A stretch of DNA of 64,000 nt, from the NCBI GenBank assembly GCA_014773175.1, contig VXCM01001264.1:40466-104465 (forward strand). Direction: 5' to 3'. The stretch comes from Lucifuga dentata. Lineage: Eukaryota; Chordata; Actinopteri; Ophidiiformes; Bythitidae. The notes below the pieces were generated by a model. It was not told the origin of the DNA and ran no database searches. It saw only the letters and a program-made list of their open reading frames with translations. The position numbers and the translations under genes are program-made. Below, one piece after another: positions 22,524 through 33,660 of the stretch (position 1 is the first letter of the stretch; every line of letters starts with the position of its first letter).

Positions 22524-23149
22524 TTATTTCTGCAAAAGACAACTCCGTAGCTGCTGTAAACTGGCTGAGTGGGCGGGTCTGACATGAATGCTGCCATGTG
22601 TCAATCATTTGCTAGTAGCCAAAAAACGTTAAGCCCCGCCCCCACATCAAAACAGAGTCAGCTCCAAACCTGAATTGAGACTGAGAACTGAGAATTGAGA
22701 GCAAATGTGGAAAAGATTTGTAAAAGACAGCAAAAGATAATATGAAGGTGGAAATAGGTTGTTTGTTGAAAGTTGTTGGTTACAACTGTCTCATTTCTCG
22801 TTTACAGATTATGGTATGTTTTTTACGTTTATGTTCTCTATTTTACGTTTATGTTCTACTGGCCCCAAATTGACTCCATACAACAATGCTTTAAATCTCT
22901 AACAAAGCTTCGATCCCTGCATTACTTCATCATGTCACTACAAGATCACTCCATACAGGAGTATTAATATTCATGTCAAATGAAATAGCAGATTTGGTTG
23001 AAAAGAGGTAATTTATGTAACATAGCAGCAGATTTAACGTGTCGATAAGGTGAAAAAGTGTCCAGCAGCCATGATTCCTCATTTATAAACGCCTGTCACC
23101 AGCCTCTTTTCGCGTTTGCCTTGAAACTATACAATACTAAGGTATTTAT
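22524..23149. other. cog5 intron 6, no gene seen
   Basis: AT-rich with a repeated TTTTACGTTTATGTTCT unit near 22830. No coding or RNA feature is supported. Confidence 0.4.
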
Positions 23150-23301
23150 GGAGGTCTGAAAGGAAGGAAAACATTTTTTTTTTTTTTTAGGAAATTTACC
23201 GCTCTAGTAGTATGGTTTTGGGAAATTGTTGTCAGTAATGCAACATGTACAGATTATAAATTCATATATTGGGCTCAAACAAGGACAAGTATTGTCCTTT
23301 A
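23150..23301 (+). mobile_element. MITE-B 3' fragment
   Basis: Only the last 150 bp remain: GGAGGTCTGAAAGGAAGG, a T-run, TTACCGCTCTAGTAGTATGG and the worn end AAGTATTGTCCTTTAA. Confidence 0.7.
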
Positions 23302-24412
23302 AGGAATCATTTTTAAATTCACCCTGCATACACATTATAACCAAAACTGAATGAGTTCCTCCCTGGGCCACGCTTCACCCTTCCACCAAGTCTCATCAAA
23401 ATTAGGCAGAACTTTGAGTCGTTCTGCTCTTGACAAAAAAAATAAAAAAAAGAAAGAAAGAAAGAAATGAACAAACAGGCAAAAACAGAATCTCTTGTTG
23501 GAGGTAATACTGGGATTTTTGAAAAACAAGCTGCTGGTGGAACAGCAGTGAGCAGTGACCTCTGACCTACAAAAGCCTTTTCCTGAGGACACTGACCCCA
23601 TATAAAGATTATTAGCAGCCAGGGGAATTTATGGAGGTGTGTGTGCATGCAAGTGTGTGTGTGCTGGTAGGAGGGGCATGCTTTGTATACCGATACGACC
23701 CTTTCCACTACCCCCAACAGTGTGTGTGTGTGTGTGTGTGTGTGTTGTATTATGAGAAGTGGCCCTGGATTAGCAGGCACAGGCTGCTGAAAGCTCTCGT
23801 CCTTGTGAAGCGGCCCTGTCGTGCTTAATGGCGTGTGATAACCAGCAGCGGTGGGCAGGCAGATAGGCGGCGATGGCGGCGTGCAGTCAATCAACATCGC
23901 TTTACGCTTGCTGACAAGAGAAGGTCATGCAGTCCTCCAAGCGTTGTCAGCCATGCCAGACCTATCCGTGGCTAAAATTAACGGGCGCAGCCGGTCACAC
24001 CGGGTGTCCGCTGTGAGCCGGAGCCAAGACGAAACTCAAGACCAGAAACAACTCAGAATCTGATGTAAAACCACTGAGGAATCTGCACTTTAACAAATGC
24101 AAAACAAATAAATCAAAACTTTTTTTTTTAAAAACCGCCTCAATATACTGAGGATTTTTTTTTTTGTGCCAGTTTTGCCTGGAGAAGAAGACAAAAAGCT
24201 GCCATCTACAGTCACATCATCACTAACGGCGCCATGACGACAGAAAAGTGGTTCATGATCAACAATAAGTCAAGCTTTTCCCAAAAACATGGCTCCATTT
24301 TGGGTACATCTGAATAATTTGTGGCTCAAACTTCTACATGTGTATGATTCCGCATCAAATATCAAAATGTAAGCATTCCACCAAATTCCTCAATGAAAAA
24401 GGAAATCTATCC
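23302..24412. other. cog5 intron 6, no gene seen
   Basis: Contains an (AAAG)n run near 23451, GT-rich patches at 23628-23660 and a (GT)n tract at 23719-23745. Minus-strand frame 23319-23897 is His/Thr/Ser-rich because it crosses these tracts and shows no domain. Confidence 0.4.
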
Positions 24413-24999
24413 TTAAAGGACCATACCACCCATTTTGCATGTTTGAGCCTCATATATTCAATTTTCATACATGTTACATTACTGACAATCATTTCCCAAA
24501 GCATAAAACTGTATTTCAGCTTTCCTGATATTTTGCAAAATCTCTTAATCTTTCAAAATCAAATATTCAAGTGATACACCCACCTTAAAAATCCATGTTT
24601 CTCCTGCTAATAGTTACACAGCCTTATGAAGTCACGGTCCTTTAAATTTTTCCATAAACGCAGGTCTTCTTTTGGGACTATATTCCCCGGTGGAGGCATA
24701 CATTCACTCCACGCTTTTTATTGAGCTTAAACACTAAAATTACATAACTTCTAAAAAAACCTGAATACACGTCTTGTTGGTGATGATGGATTACCTATCC
24801 CAAGAACGTTTACAGTATCAACAAGTTGATTTTAATAGCAGAATGAACTGAAACCAATGGAGGTCTGGAAGGTAGGAAAAACATTTTTAATTCACCGTTC
24901 CAGTAGTATGCTTTGGGAAATGATTGTCAGTAACGTTACATGTATGAAAATTGAATATATTAGGCTCAAATGTGCAAAATGGGTGGTATGGTCCTTTAA
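24413..24999 (+). mobile_element. MITE-A copy, forward, best-preserved
   Basis: 587 bp including both TTAA. The left end is TTAAAGGACCATACCACCC and the right is GGGTGGTATGGTCCTTTAA, a 19-bp perfect terminal inverted repeat. Internally GTCACGGTCCTTTAA at 24631-24645 repeats the right-end motif, so the first 233 bp (24413-24645) look like a complete smaller element. Confidence 0.93.
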
Positions 25000-25304
25000 T
25001 GAGGCCTGTGACGCATAAGATTTTCTGTTTAACTGTTTTATCAGATACAGTTGACTGTCTATTTGATTTGTGTTTGTTTTGGATACCCATAGATTTCTTC
25101 TATGGGTGAAATGTGGTTGCAGTGTGAAAAACTTCAATCTGAGCAACAAGCCGAGCTTCTCTTTGTGTTTATAAACCATTACACCACTATATTAGCTATA
25201 TCACAGATGTCCTGTGTGTTCTGAGACACTTTGAGAAAAGTTTCCCAGCACAGCTTGGCTGCTAGCAGACAGCAGAAACAGATAACAAAGCTGTGTTTTC
25301 TTAC

Positions 25305-25425
25305 CGAGCTCGTTGAGGCTCTGAGCAGCCTTGGTGATCTCCCTGCTGCCGCCCTGCAGCTGAACCTGCAGCCGCTTACTCAGGTACAAGATGCGAATGA
25401 TCCTCCGCAGCAGGTCGCAGGCCAC
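25305..25425 (-). CDS. cog5: cog5 coding exon 6
   Basis: This exon has 121 bp and encodes [20 protein letters not shown] followed by [20 protein letters not shown], plus the first base of the next codon. Human differs by only a few residues. The acceptor is GCGGCTGTAG and the donor GTAAGAAAAC. It borders the giant intron 6 (5560-25304) that contains gpr22. Confidence 0.97.
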
Positions 25426-25513
25426 CTACAGCCGCAGGAGGAGGAGGTGCAAACCAGGAGGTGAATAGAGTCCAAACTTTAACCAAAGCCTCAGAGTTTA
25501 CACTACAGCTTCC

Positions 25514-27020
25514 TTAAAGGACCATACTGGAGATTAGGGCTGGTTATCGATTCTGACCTACCGATTCAATTTGAGTTTGATTTTCAAAGTCACAATTCGA
25601 TTCGGTTAAATTCTGGACAATTTTGTTATGTTAGGGTTATGTCTTCTAAATTACATTATTGTATAAAAAAGTTAAAATCTATGTTGAAAACTTAATGAGT
25701 GTATTAAAGAAAACAGGTTCAGGATGACCTTTGACCTTTTGGCTCTGATGCTCTTTGACCTCCACATGAAGCTTTATGTAGCCGCCTCATTAACGTGTTG
25801 TCGTGTGGCTCAGCGTTCCGTGATTCTAGGATTTGAAGCATGTTCCTAAATCCCTCGTTGTCACGGCGACACTATAAGAAGGCATCTCCTCCATATAAAA
25901 ATAGTAAGGACTGGCTTATTTTTTTGGGCTGGAGGTGAGGTGGATGCAGCTTGCAGTCACATTTTCTACGTCATCTGTCTTCATTCGGGTGTTGTGCTGC
26001 AAATGTACGGTAGCGGCGTGACGCCTCCTCAGGCTGTTCCGCAAGTTCATCATGTCGCCAGAAAATTTTACTTCTGAGTTACAAATTTTGTAAATGTTCT
26101 TACTTTTGTCTGAAACGTTTGTTTTGTCTTTAGCTTTTGAAAGACAAAATGAGTCCGAACATCTAAACCTGAAGGTGCCGGAATCACAGACACCATCTTG
26201 TTTTTATACAAGCTTGGTCTTCTACGCTTTCCATAGTCAAGTTGTCGTGCTACGTCACACAGGACTTATACTACTAGCGCTATTTACGCTGCTAGCACTA
26301 CTTAAGCTACTAGTGCTATTTAAGCTACTGGTGTTCAATTAAAAATTAGATTATTTCAAACATCGAGTTCATATTTTATGAATTGATATCAGAATCGTTT
26401 AAATTTGAATCACAGTTACTTGAAAAATCAAAATTTTTCCCCCCACCCCTATTGTAGATTACAGATTGTGCGTGTTTGAGCCCAATATATACAATCTGCA
26501 CACGTCATGTTACTGACAAACCATTTTTCAAAAACATAAAACCATATTTTAATTTTTTAATTATTTTTTCAAATCCTCTAATCTCTCAAAATCAAATGTT
26601 CAGGTGATACATCCATCTTAAAATTCAGCGTTTTGCCTGCTAACACATATGCATGACTGCAGAAGGGACGGTCATTATAATGTCTCAGTAAAAGCCGTCT
26701 TTTCCTGGGACTATGTTTCCTGGTGGAGAAATACACTGTCTTCCGTGTAGCTCCGTGTCGGATCAGTTAAATAAAAAATCAAATAGACATCTTGTTTGCT
26801 GTGATGGATCATGTATCTCAAGCACGTTTCAAGTCTCTACAAACAGATTTTAATAGTGTACTGGAATGAACTGAAACTAATGGCAGTCTGGAAGGTAGGA
26901 AAAACAAATCTGATATTTACTGCTAAAGTTGTATATTTTGGGAAATGGTTGTGAGTAACGTATGGATTGCACAGTATACATTGGGCTCAAACATGCACAA
27001 TCACTGGTATGGTCCTTTAA
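25514..27020 (+). mobile_element. MITE-B copy, forward, split by a hAT-like insertion
   Basis: The left end TTAAAGGACCATACTGGAGAT is separated from the body by about 0.9 kb of foreign DNA (25535-26451). The body resumes at CAGATTGTGCGTGTTTGAGC and ends GGTATGGTCCTTTAA at 27020. The end lies 20 bp from cog5 exon 5. Confidence 0.88.
25535..26451. mobile_element. hAT-like element inserted in MITE-B
   Basis: It starts TAGGGCTGGTTATCGATTC and ends CCCCCCACCCCTA. The left and right outer 8-mers, CTGGAGAT and TTGTAGAT, match at six of eight positions, compatible with an old 8-bp target duplication. Multiple ATCGATTC and AATTCGATTC phrases are typical of this repeat class. The frame at 26094-26342 has no recognisable domain. 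Its termini resemble those of 18925-20307. Confidence 0.65.
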
Positions 27021-27039
27021 GTTTGTGATGGAGTCTTAC

Positions 27040-27109
27040 TTGCAGTCTGGCGAGCTGGGTAATCCTGGCCACGATCTTGTTGTAAGGGTCAACAATCTTT
27101 GTCCTTATC
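27040..27109 (-). CDS. cog5: cog5 coding exon 5
   Basis: This exon has 70 bp, ends in phase 0, and encodes [20 protein letters not shown] followed by ARLQ; the human sequence here is [20 protein letters not shown]. The acceptor is GTCTTTCCAG and the donor GTAAGACTCC. The exon is unusually hemmed in. A MITE-B ends at 27020, about 20 bp past the exon, and a truncated MITE-A begins near 27137, about 27 bp before its acceptor, so branch point and donor contexts are squeezed between two transposons. Confidence 0.95.
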
Positions 27110-27136
27110 CTGGAAAGACATGCACAGAGTCAATGA

Positions 27137-27486
27137 GTCAACGTAATTTTAGCATTTAAGCAATAAAAAGCGCAGAGTGAATGTATGCCTCCACCGGGGA
27201 ATATAGTCCCAAAAGAAGACCTGTGTTTATGGAAAAATTTAAAGGACCGTGACTTCATAAGGCTGTGTAACTATTAGCAGGAGAAACATGGATTTTTAAG
27301 GTGGGTGTATCACTTAAATATTTGATTTTGAACGATTAAGATTCTTAAGATTAAGATTATTTGCAAAATATCAGAAAAGCTGAAATACAGTTTTATCCTT
27401 TGGGAAATGATTGTCAGTAACGTAACATGTATAAAAATCAAATATATTAGGCTCAAACATGAAAAATGGCCGGTATGGTCCTTTAA
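27137..27486 (-). mobile_element. MITE-A copy, reverse, truncated, abutting cog5 exon 5
   Basis: It starts inside the element at about CAACGTAATTTTAGCATTTAAG and ends GTATGGTCCTTTAA. A small local duplication (GATTAAGATTCTTAAGATTAAG) lies at 27335-27358. Confidence 0.85.
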
Positions 27487-27659
27487 GTTTCCTGATGTCA
27501 GCGAAGTGCTATTCTATATCAGCACAGTCCTCTTTAAAGGACTCAACACTGCAAACAGGTGTGTGACTGAAGCTGCAGGTACAGACACCATTTTGATTCC
27601 AGGTGAATGGATTCACCAAAAACATAACATCTCGCATATGTAATGGAAAACATATTTAC

Positions 27660-27714
27660 CTGTCAACAGCTGCCTGCAGAGCGCTGATCCGTGTCTGCAT
27701 CATCTGAAGCACAC
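27660..27714 (-). CDS. cog5: cog5 coding exon 4
   Basis: This exon has 55 bp, entering in phase 1 and leaving in phase 2. It encodes GVLQMMQTRISALQAAVD and two bases of Arg; human has GVLQMMQTRIGALQGAVDR. The acceptor TTTACAG and donor GTAAATATG are standard. MITE-A fragments lie on both sides, 174 bp downstream and 70 bp upstream on the gene strand. Confidence 0.96.
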
Positions 27715-27783
27715 CTGTAAACACCCAAACAAATTACACTTTATACTTTAAGTTCATTTTGATAAGAGGAAGAGAGAGATAAG

Positions 27784-28027
27784 TGTGGAAAAATTTAAAG
27801 GACTGTGACTTCATAAGGCTGTGTAACTATTAGCAGGAGAAACATGGATTTTTAAGGTGGGTGTATCACTTGAATATTTGATTTTGAAAGATTAAGAGAT
27901 TTTGCAAAATATCAGGAAAGCTGAAATACGGTTTTATCCTTTGGGAAATGATTGTCAGTAACGTAACATGTATGAAAATTGAATATATTAGGCTCAAACA
28001 TGCAAAATGGATGGTATGGTCCTTTAA
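27784..28027 (-). mobile_element. short MITE-A form (233-bp half element)
   Basis: From the TTAA at 27795 to the TTAA at 28027 is 233 bp, exactly the length of the left half of full MITE-A (24413-24645). Its outer end is the internal motif TTTAAAGGACTGTGACTTC and its other end GTATGGTCCTTTAA. About ten further bases (TGTGGAAAAA) outside the TTAA still match full copies, so simple truncation is not excluded. Confidence 0.8.
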
Positions 28028-28049
28028 TTGTGTTTTATTTGTTTAATGA

Positions 28050-28654
28050 TTAAAGGACCATGACGTGCATGTTTCAGCCCAATATATACAACCTACATAC
28101 ATGTTACGTTACTGACAACCAATTTCCAAAACATAATACCGTATTTTAGTTTTCCTGTTATTTTTTCAAAACCCCTAATCTTTCAAAGTTAAATGTTCAG
28201 GTGATACACACACACACACACACCTTAAAATTCATTGTTTCACCTGCTAACACTTTTGCACGATTGTAGAATGTACGATCATTTTAATTTCTCTGTAAAA
28301 ACCATCTTCTTCTGGGACTACATTTCCTGGCAGAGACATACATCATCTTCCATGCAGCTTCAAGTTGGATCAGTTAAATAAAGTTACTTCAAAAAAAAAA
28401 AAAAAAAAAAAACGAACAGACATGTTGCTGTGATGAATGACATATCTCAAGTGTGTTTCAAGTCTCTAAAAGATGATTTTTTGTATTGTACTGGAATGAC
28501 CTGAAACAATGGCAGTCTGGAAGATAGGAAAAAATAATTCCAAAAATTATCGCTAAAGTAGTATATTTTGGGAAATGATTGTCAGTAACATAACGTGTAT
28601 GTGGATTGTATATACTGGGCTCAAACGTGCACAATCACCGGTATGGTCCTTTAA
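28050..28654 (+). mobile_element. MITE-B copy, forward, full length
   Basis: 605 bp from TTAAAGGACCATGACG to GGTATGGTCCTTTAA, in cog5 intron 3. It includes a short (CA)n insertion and a 20-nt A-run at its centre. It lies 22 bp from the short MITE-A. Confidence 0.92.
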
Positions 28655-28811
28655 GTCGTTTTTGATTATTACTGTGGTCTGACGATGGACTAACGAGACC
28701 ACAGTAACAAAATGCCAAAAACTTGCTTACTAACTGTTATGTTCCTTTATTCATGCAGGTAAGGTCCACTGTCCAAAAACAGCTAAATCAAATCTAAACA
28801 TGTTTTATTAC

Positions 28812-28869
28812 CTTCAAGAGACTCAATCCCAGTTGCTTGAGCCAACAAGTCTTCATGTCTGGCCACCAC
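28812..28869 (-). CDS. cog5: cog5 coding exon 3
   Basis: This exon has 58 bp and encodes VVARHEDLLAQATGIESLE plus the first base of a Gly codon, matching the human residues exactly. The acceptor is CTTCCTGCCAG and the donor GTAATAAAAC. A full MITE-B (28050-28654) sits 157 bp downstream in the following intron. Confidence 0.96.
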
Positions 28870-29084
28870 CTGGCAGGAAGAAGCACAGAGACAATGCATG
28901 GAGGAAGAGGAGGAGAAAGAAGAAAGAGGAGGAGGCTCCTGTAATGGCTGTAACAGGAGGCTGAAGGAGGACCGCCTGTCATATTTCTTTACTGTATATC
29001 TGGATTTATTTCAACAGTCCTTTAATGAATAATAAGATAATTGTCGTAAAATAATTAATTGATCAAGGTTATTCCAGTGTTTCC

Positions 29085-29635
29085 CACAGGTTGAAAATAT
29101 ACTTGTGGAAAACTGTGCAATAGAAGATTCCAAAAAAGTTTAACATGGCTATTTGGGTTTAAAAATGCAAAGAAAAAGCAAAAAACACTCAGATATAGTT
29201 GAAAATGGCCGCTACCAGGCTGCATACTACTGGTTGCTAAGCAACCACCTCAACGGAGTTTTAAAGGAAAACTAAAGAAAGTAATTAACTATAACACAGC
29301 AGAGGGAAACTTTGGCGAGAAGCATGGAGGTTACATATATTTTAAAATTAGAAATAATGACCTGGCTGGAATAAAAGCCTGGTTTAAATAAAAATAAAAA
29401 GGACCTGCCACTATTAGAGCATTTATGGTACGCTCATAAGAAAGGATAGATGCTGGTCTACAGGGATTTTGCTGTAAAATGGATTAACAGTGACAAAACC
29501 TAATCATGGATCTTTTTAGGATACTTTTACCTTCAAAATGACAGTAAGACACAAATTTATTCCATATTTTACTGATGTTTTAGCAGTTTGACAGCATCAT
29601 TAAATGTGTTTTAGTTAAAAGTGAGCAGCTTGCTG
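29085..29635 (+). mobile_element. hAT-like element, second copy of 3750-4365 family
   Basis: It begins CAGTGTTTCCCACAGGTTG and shares GGCTGCATACTACTGGTTGC, AATAATGACCTGGCTGGAAT and TGGATTAACAGTGACAAA with the inverted copy near the left edge. The far terminus is missing. Confidence 0.65.
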
Positions 29636-30503
29636 AAAGCTTTATCAGCATGTATTCTGGGGTTTTGTCGCTTTGTCTCATTTCTGTGTTAGTAAGTTAT
29701 TTTTTTGGTGAAAAGAAGAAACGTCTAACGTTTTAAAATGTTACTTCAGACGAGGCGTATTTCCGCTCCGTGAAAACAGAGGCTTAGCTGTTTGATGCTT
29801 TATTAATTACAAAACGACCATAGCAGGCAGAAACTTGTAATTTTTCACGTTTGTTTTTTAAGCTGCTGCTTATTTCACACAGACTTAGGAGATAATGAAT
29901 TACCCTTTATTACATGGCCATGGAGAGAAAAACACATCAACACACTCGGAACCTCCGCAGGATGCTCGCTCTCTCTCTCTCACTTTCTCTTACAAGGCTC
30001 ACACACTTTATAGACATGAACAAACACAGGTTATTTAGACTGTGTTGTCTGGGAAGAAGAACTGCTTCTCACACACATCTGGGGCTTGGATTAATCAACA
30101 GTAGCTGACTCACGGAGTGGGGGCGTGACTTACAACCACTATACAGTACACACACATGAATGGAGAAATGCTGTGTGAAATATCATGTTGCAGCTGTGTG
30201 TTGTTGTCCCTTCTCCAAGTCAAAAATAAATGCAAAAACAAGTAAAAAAAAATAGGTGGAAAACAACTACTTTTTTAGCGACTAATGTTGTTAGGCAATA
30301 TATGGATAGTTATACCTAATAAATTTCTCACATTTGCCAAATTTGGTCTGTGTTATTCTGTGGAAAATCAGGGTGGGTTTAAACTGGATGTGAACTCACA
30401 CTGCTTTTCCACAGAACAATACAGGGTTAAATGGATTAAAAAAGAAAGAAGCAAAACCACTGGTATGTTCCTTTAACAAACAGTGTGGTTCGACCCTCCG
30501 TAC
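29636..30503. other. cog5 intron 2, no gene seen
   Basis: Ordinary AT-rich intron with a short (CT)n run near 29968. No MITE end or exon is visible apart from a GGTATGTTCCTTTAAC phrase at 30461-30476 that resembles a MITE right end. Confidence 0.4.
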
Positions 30504-30643
30504 CTGGCTGTGCAGCTCCTTGTCCAGCTGGCTGATGCCCTGGGCGAGCTCAGCCAGCTGCTCGGTGATGAGGGCATGGTGGATGGCCTGAGCTGTGTAC
30601 GTCTTCACGTCAAAGTCTTCTGTCAGAAAGTCTGCGTAGCAAT
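30504..30643 (-). CDS. cog5: cog5 coding exon 2
   Basis: This exon has 140 bp. It encodes [20 protein letters not shown] and then [18 protein letters not shown] and QLDKELHSQ, nearly identical to the start of the conserved Cog5 N-terminal domain in vertebrates. The acceptor is a good TATGGTTACAG and the donor is CAG/GTACGG. The exon ends in phase 0. MITE-B copy 30768-31601 lies about 125 bp upstream on the gene strand. Confidence 0.96.
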
Positions 30644-30767
30644 CTGTAACCATAGCAACAAGTCCTCACCACATCTGCTACTTCCTGTATTACACTCTAA
30701 GCACTTGCTAATTACTTGGTACATGACTTAAGGCAATATTATTACCTCCAGCAGGGCACCGCTGAAT

Positions 30768-31601
30768 TTAAAGGACCATACCGGCGATCGTATACGCTTG
30801 AGGCCAATATATACAACCCGCATACATGTTACATTACTGACAACCATTTTCCAAAACATAAAATCATATTTTAATTTTCCGGTTATTTTGCTAAACCCTC
30901 TAATCTTTCAAAATGAAATGTTCAGGTGATACACACACACACACCTTAAAATTCAATGTTTCACCTTCTAACACTTTTGCATACTCCATTTTAATTTCTC
31001 TGTAAAAGCCGTCTTCTTCTGGGACTATTTTTCCCTGGCAGAGAAATACATCATCTTCTGTGCAGCTCCGTGTTGGATCAGCTAAATAAAGTTACTTTGA
31101 CAAAAAATAAACCTAATAGACCTAAAAGTTCCCTTTTTTCATTTTAGTTTTGTAAAGGTCAAATGAATTAGCCAAGTTATAGCTTGTATTAGTAATTTAT
31201 CTGTAGCACAAAGTAATATTCATCTCTAAATTAAAGATGCAGTTTGTAAGAATTTTGGCAATTCTCATCTCTGGTATCCACATTAAGCCTCCTCAGGCAA
31301 GTTCCTTAACAGCAAAATGAAAGTATCAAATCACATTAAAATACTTAAGAAAGGTTTGCTGTGATGGATTATGTATGTCAAGCGTGTTTCAAATCTCTAC
31401 AAGTAGATTTTAATAGCATACTGGAAAGAACTGAAACCAATGGCAGTCTGGAAGGTAGTAAAAACAGTNAGTAGATTTTAATAGCATACTGGAAAGAACT
31501 GAAACCAATGGCAGTCTGGAAGGTAGTAAAAACAGTAATATATTTTGGGAAATGGTTGCCAGTAACATAATGTGTATATGGATTGTATATATTGGGCTCA
31601 A
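30768..31601 (+). mobile_element. MITE-B copy, forward, with insertion and assembly join
   Basis: It opens TTAAAGGACCATACCGGCG and is interrupted at about 31124-31354 by some 230 bp of unrelated sequence between AACCTAATAG and TTTGCTGTGATGG. A 67-bp duplication (31402-31468 and 31470-31536) flanks the N at 31469. The last inverted repeat is lost after TATTGGGCTCAA. Confidence 0.82.
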
Positions 31602-32593
31602 TTTTGATTTATCACTTCTTCTTACTATATCACATCAATTCTTCTTACTATATTGCACCTTTATGTAAATGGTGCTGAATTTCTGCTTCAATTATCCTTG
31701 CTTATGGCATATTCTGCAATATATTAATTCACTTTACTCATATTTGCAGTTTTTTTTTCATGTAATGTAGGTTTATTCATATTGACGGTTATATCTAGTT
31801 TTTCCAGCTATGATACATCTCCTGGTGTGTATTCTTTGAGCAAAAATTGGCAGAACAATTTCTGTCAGAATAAGTAAAGTTTTATCTTATGTTATACAGC
31901 GTGGCATAGAATGCAAAAGTTAAGTTCTCCATTTGAAGTCCACACATCAGGTTTAAATCATATGTCCAAAATATCAGCTTTTAAGATTAAAATTTGGTTT
32001 CTGTTTTTGATGATAAGGTATTTTTGGTAAAATGCAAATGGTTTGAAAAGGCTTTATGAGTTCATTTTGCCTGCAGATTTTGTTAAATAGTAATGGAGCT
32101 TGGAGCATCATGATTTCAGCATTTGTAATTTCCTGGTTAAAATTCTGATCACACGAATGAAAAACTTCGGCTTTGGAAAAGTTTGATTTTTATTTCTCTT
32201 GCTTCATATTTCACAGCAAAGCATAACTCAATAACGATTTAAAACATTTTTTTTATGATTAACATCAGAAGGAAGTATTGACTACGTGATTAATGAGATG
32301 AACATACAGTATAATCACTGGATCAAATAAATAATAATTAGCAGATTCTGTCCGTGCTGTCAACAGCATATGAGGAAAATTAATTTAGAATTTATGTCAT
32401 TTATTCGCATAAACAAGAGCGTGAAAACATTCAGTCCAAGACTTGGCTATTGGTAGTTAGCTTAGTTTAATGCTTTTGCAGTAGCCAGAACGGAACAAAT
32501 GTGGAAGCTATCCAAAGCTGTTAATAGCGTCTTTTAAAAACACTGAAAAACATAAAGATACGGTTTGTGGTGCAGGTTGTTGTTCATATTTAC
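31602..32593. other. cog5 intron 1, no gene seen
   Basis: AT-rich; nothing recognisable. It separates exon 1 from exon 2. Confidence 0.4.
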
Positions 32594-32639
32594 CATCTTT
32601 CAGAAGTGATTTCGTGGAACCTTCGCTGCAGTCCTCCAT
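32594..32639 (-). CDS. cog5: cog5 coding exon 1
   Basis: This exon has 46 bp, 15 codons plus one base, beginning at the ATG whose complement is at 32637-32639. The start context is AAC before ATG and G after it, so position -3 is A. The peptide MEDCSEGSTKSLLKD joins exon 2 to give LLKDDCYADF, equivalent to LLQDGCYSDF of human COG5. The donor GTAAATAT follows directly. The peptide is short and poorly conserved, so its identification rests on the splice phase and this junction. Confidence 0.85.
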
Positions 32640-33660
32640 GTTGATACTTCCGTAGTGACGTAGCAATTTTTCTTCTTCTACTTCTAATTCTTCTCGTAGT
32701 TCGTAATATTGTTCGCATTATCGTTATTACTGTGTATAAATATATTATTGTTACTATTATATAAATATACTGTTATTGTTATTAGTATATAAATATATTA
32801 TATTATTATTATTGTTCTTGTTCTTAACTTTTTGGCAGCTTAAACGTTTGTGTGCGCACTGCTGCCCCCTACAGATGCGGCGGAAAATTATACCATCCAC
32901 AGGATAAAGCCCCCGTGGCCAACGATATCCGAAACCCCCCTTGAAACATTTGGTGATTAAGGAGAAAAAGCTTCAAAAAGAAAAAAAGAAATTCTTAATC
33001 CTTTATTCTGCTTGAAACGTGTCGTTTATGTTGTTTTTCCTATAGTTAAAATAACATTTGGACTTTTCTCAGGACTATAACATCTAGACTCATTTAGATA
33101 TTTTTACAAACATTTACTCAATCCACAGCATCCCACTCTGAGCCTGTTTAATTAAACTAAATCCCTCGGACTCCCCAACCCATAGATGTTAACATGTCCA
33201 GGCTGGATAGAAAAGTAATGCATCCCTTATGTGGGTTTTCTCATTCTGACACAAAACTAACGAGAAAAATTTAAGTAATGAGACTCCAGATGATTAAATA
33301 AACAGAATGAAAAAAAACTTTGGTTTTCGATGCGAAATAAAAAGCAGAATATTTTATTTTCTTCAGCTTCCTGTGCTGCTTTGTTCTGATACATTTCAAT
33401 AAGTTTAAACACACAAGCTGCAGCCTTGTTGTTCCCCATTTCCTCTTTTGCAGCTGGAAGACCGGACCCGATTGATAAGTTTTGAGCTTCGGCAAGATTG
33501 TGTTTAAATGCCCGAGTTTGATCTTTCTACAATAGGATCACTCTTATCAGTCAACCGCTGCATTCTGGATCTAGCTGTTGTCAAGAGCTTAACTGCTATT
33601 TTTTCACACAGATTGTTGCTGTAATATTAGTTGCACAAAAAATTTCAGGCCAAGTGAAAA
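32640..33660. promoter_or_regulatory. cog5 upstream / aebp2 downstream interval
   Basis: About 1 kb separates the cog5 start codon from the presumed aebp2 3' UTR. Both genes read leftwards, so this interval should hold the cog5 promoter and the aebp2 polyadenylation site. It is AT-rich with no TATA or GC box I would defend. The assignment rests on position only. Confidence 0.35.

Larger units (their letters stand above)
333..32639 (-). other. cog5: cog5 gene, first nine coding exons (3' part outside window)
   Basis: COG5 is a lobe-B subunit of the conserved oligomeric Golgi complex, a cytosolic tether that captures retrograde vesicles within the Golgi and so keeps glycosylation enzymes in place. 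Nine exons read right to left join in frame to 894 bp (298 codons), with GT donors and AG acceptors throughout. The product aligns end to end with the N-terminal third of vertebrate COG5 from memory: [53 protein letters not shown] and PTPGNTAA are all recognisable. The fish protein starts MEDCSEGSTK and lacks the Gly/Ala-rich leader of the human protein. Introns are heavily loaded with MITEs; intron 6 (5560-25304) contains gpr22 on the other strand. The gene continues past position 1. Confidence 0.95.

Noticed and set aside
24887..25090. Recurrent short peptides such as KGPYHPFCMFEPNIFNFHTC and LKDHTTHFACLSLIYSIF in many places
   Set aside because: They are conceptual translations of MITE-A terminal repeats in both strands, not a protein family.
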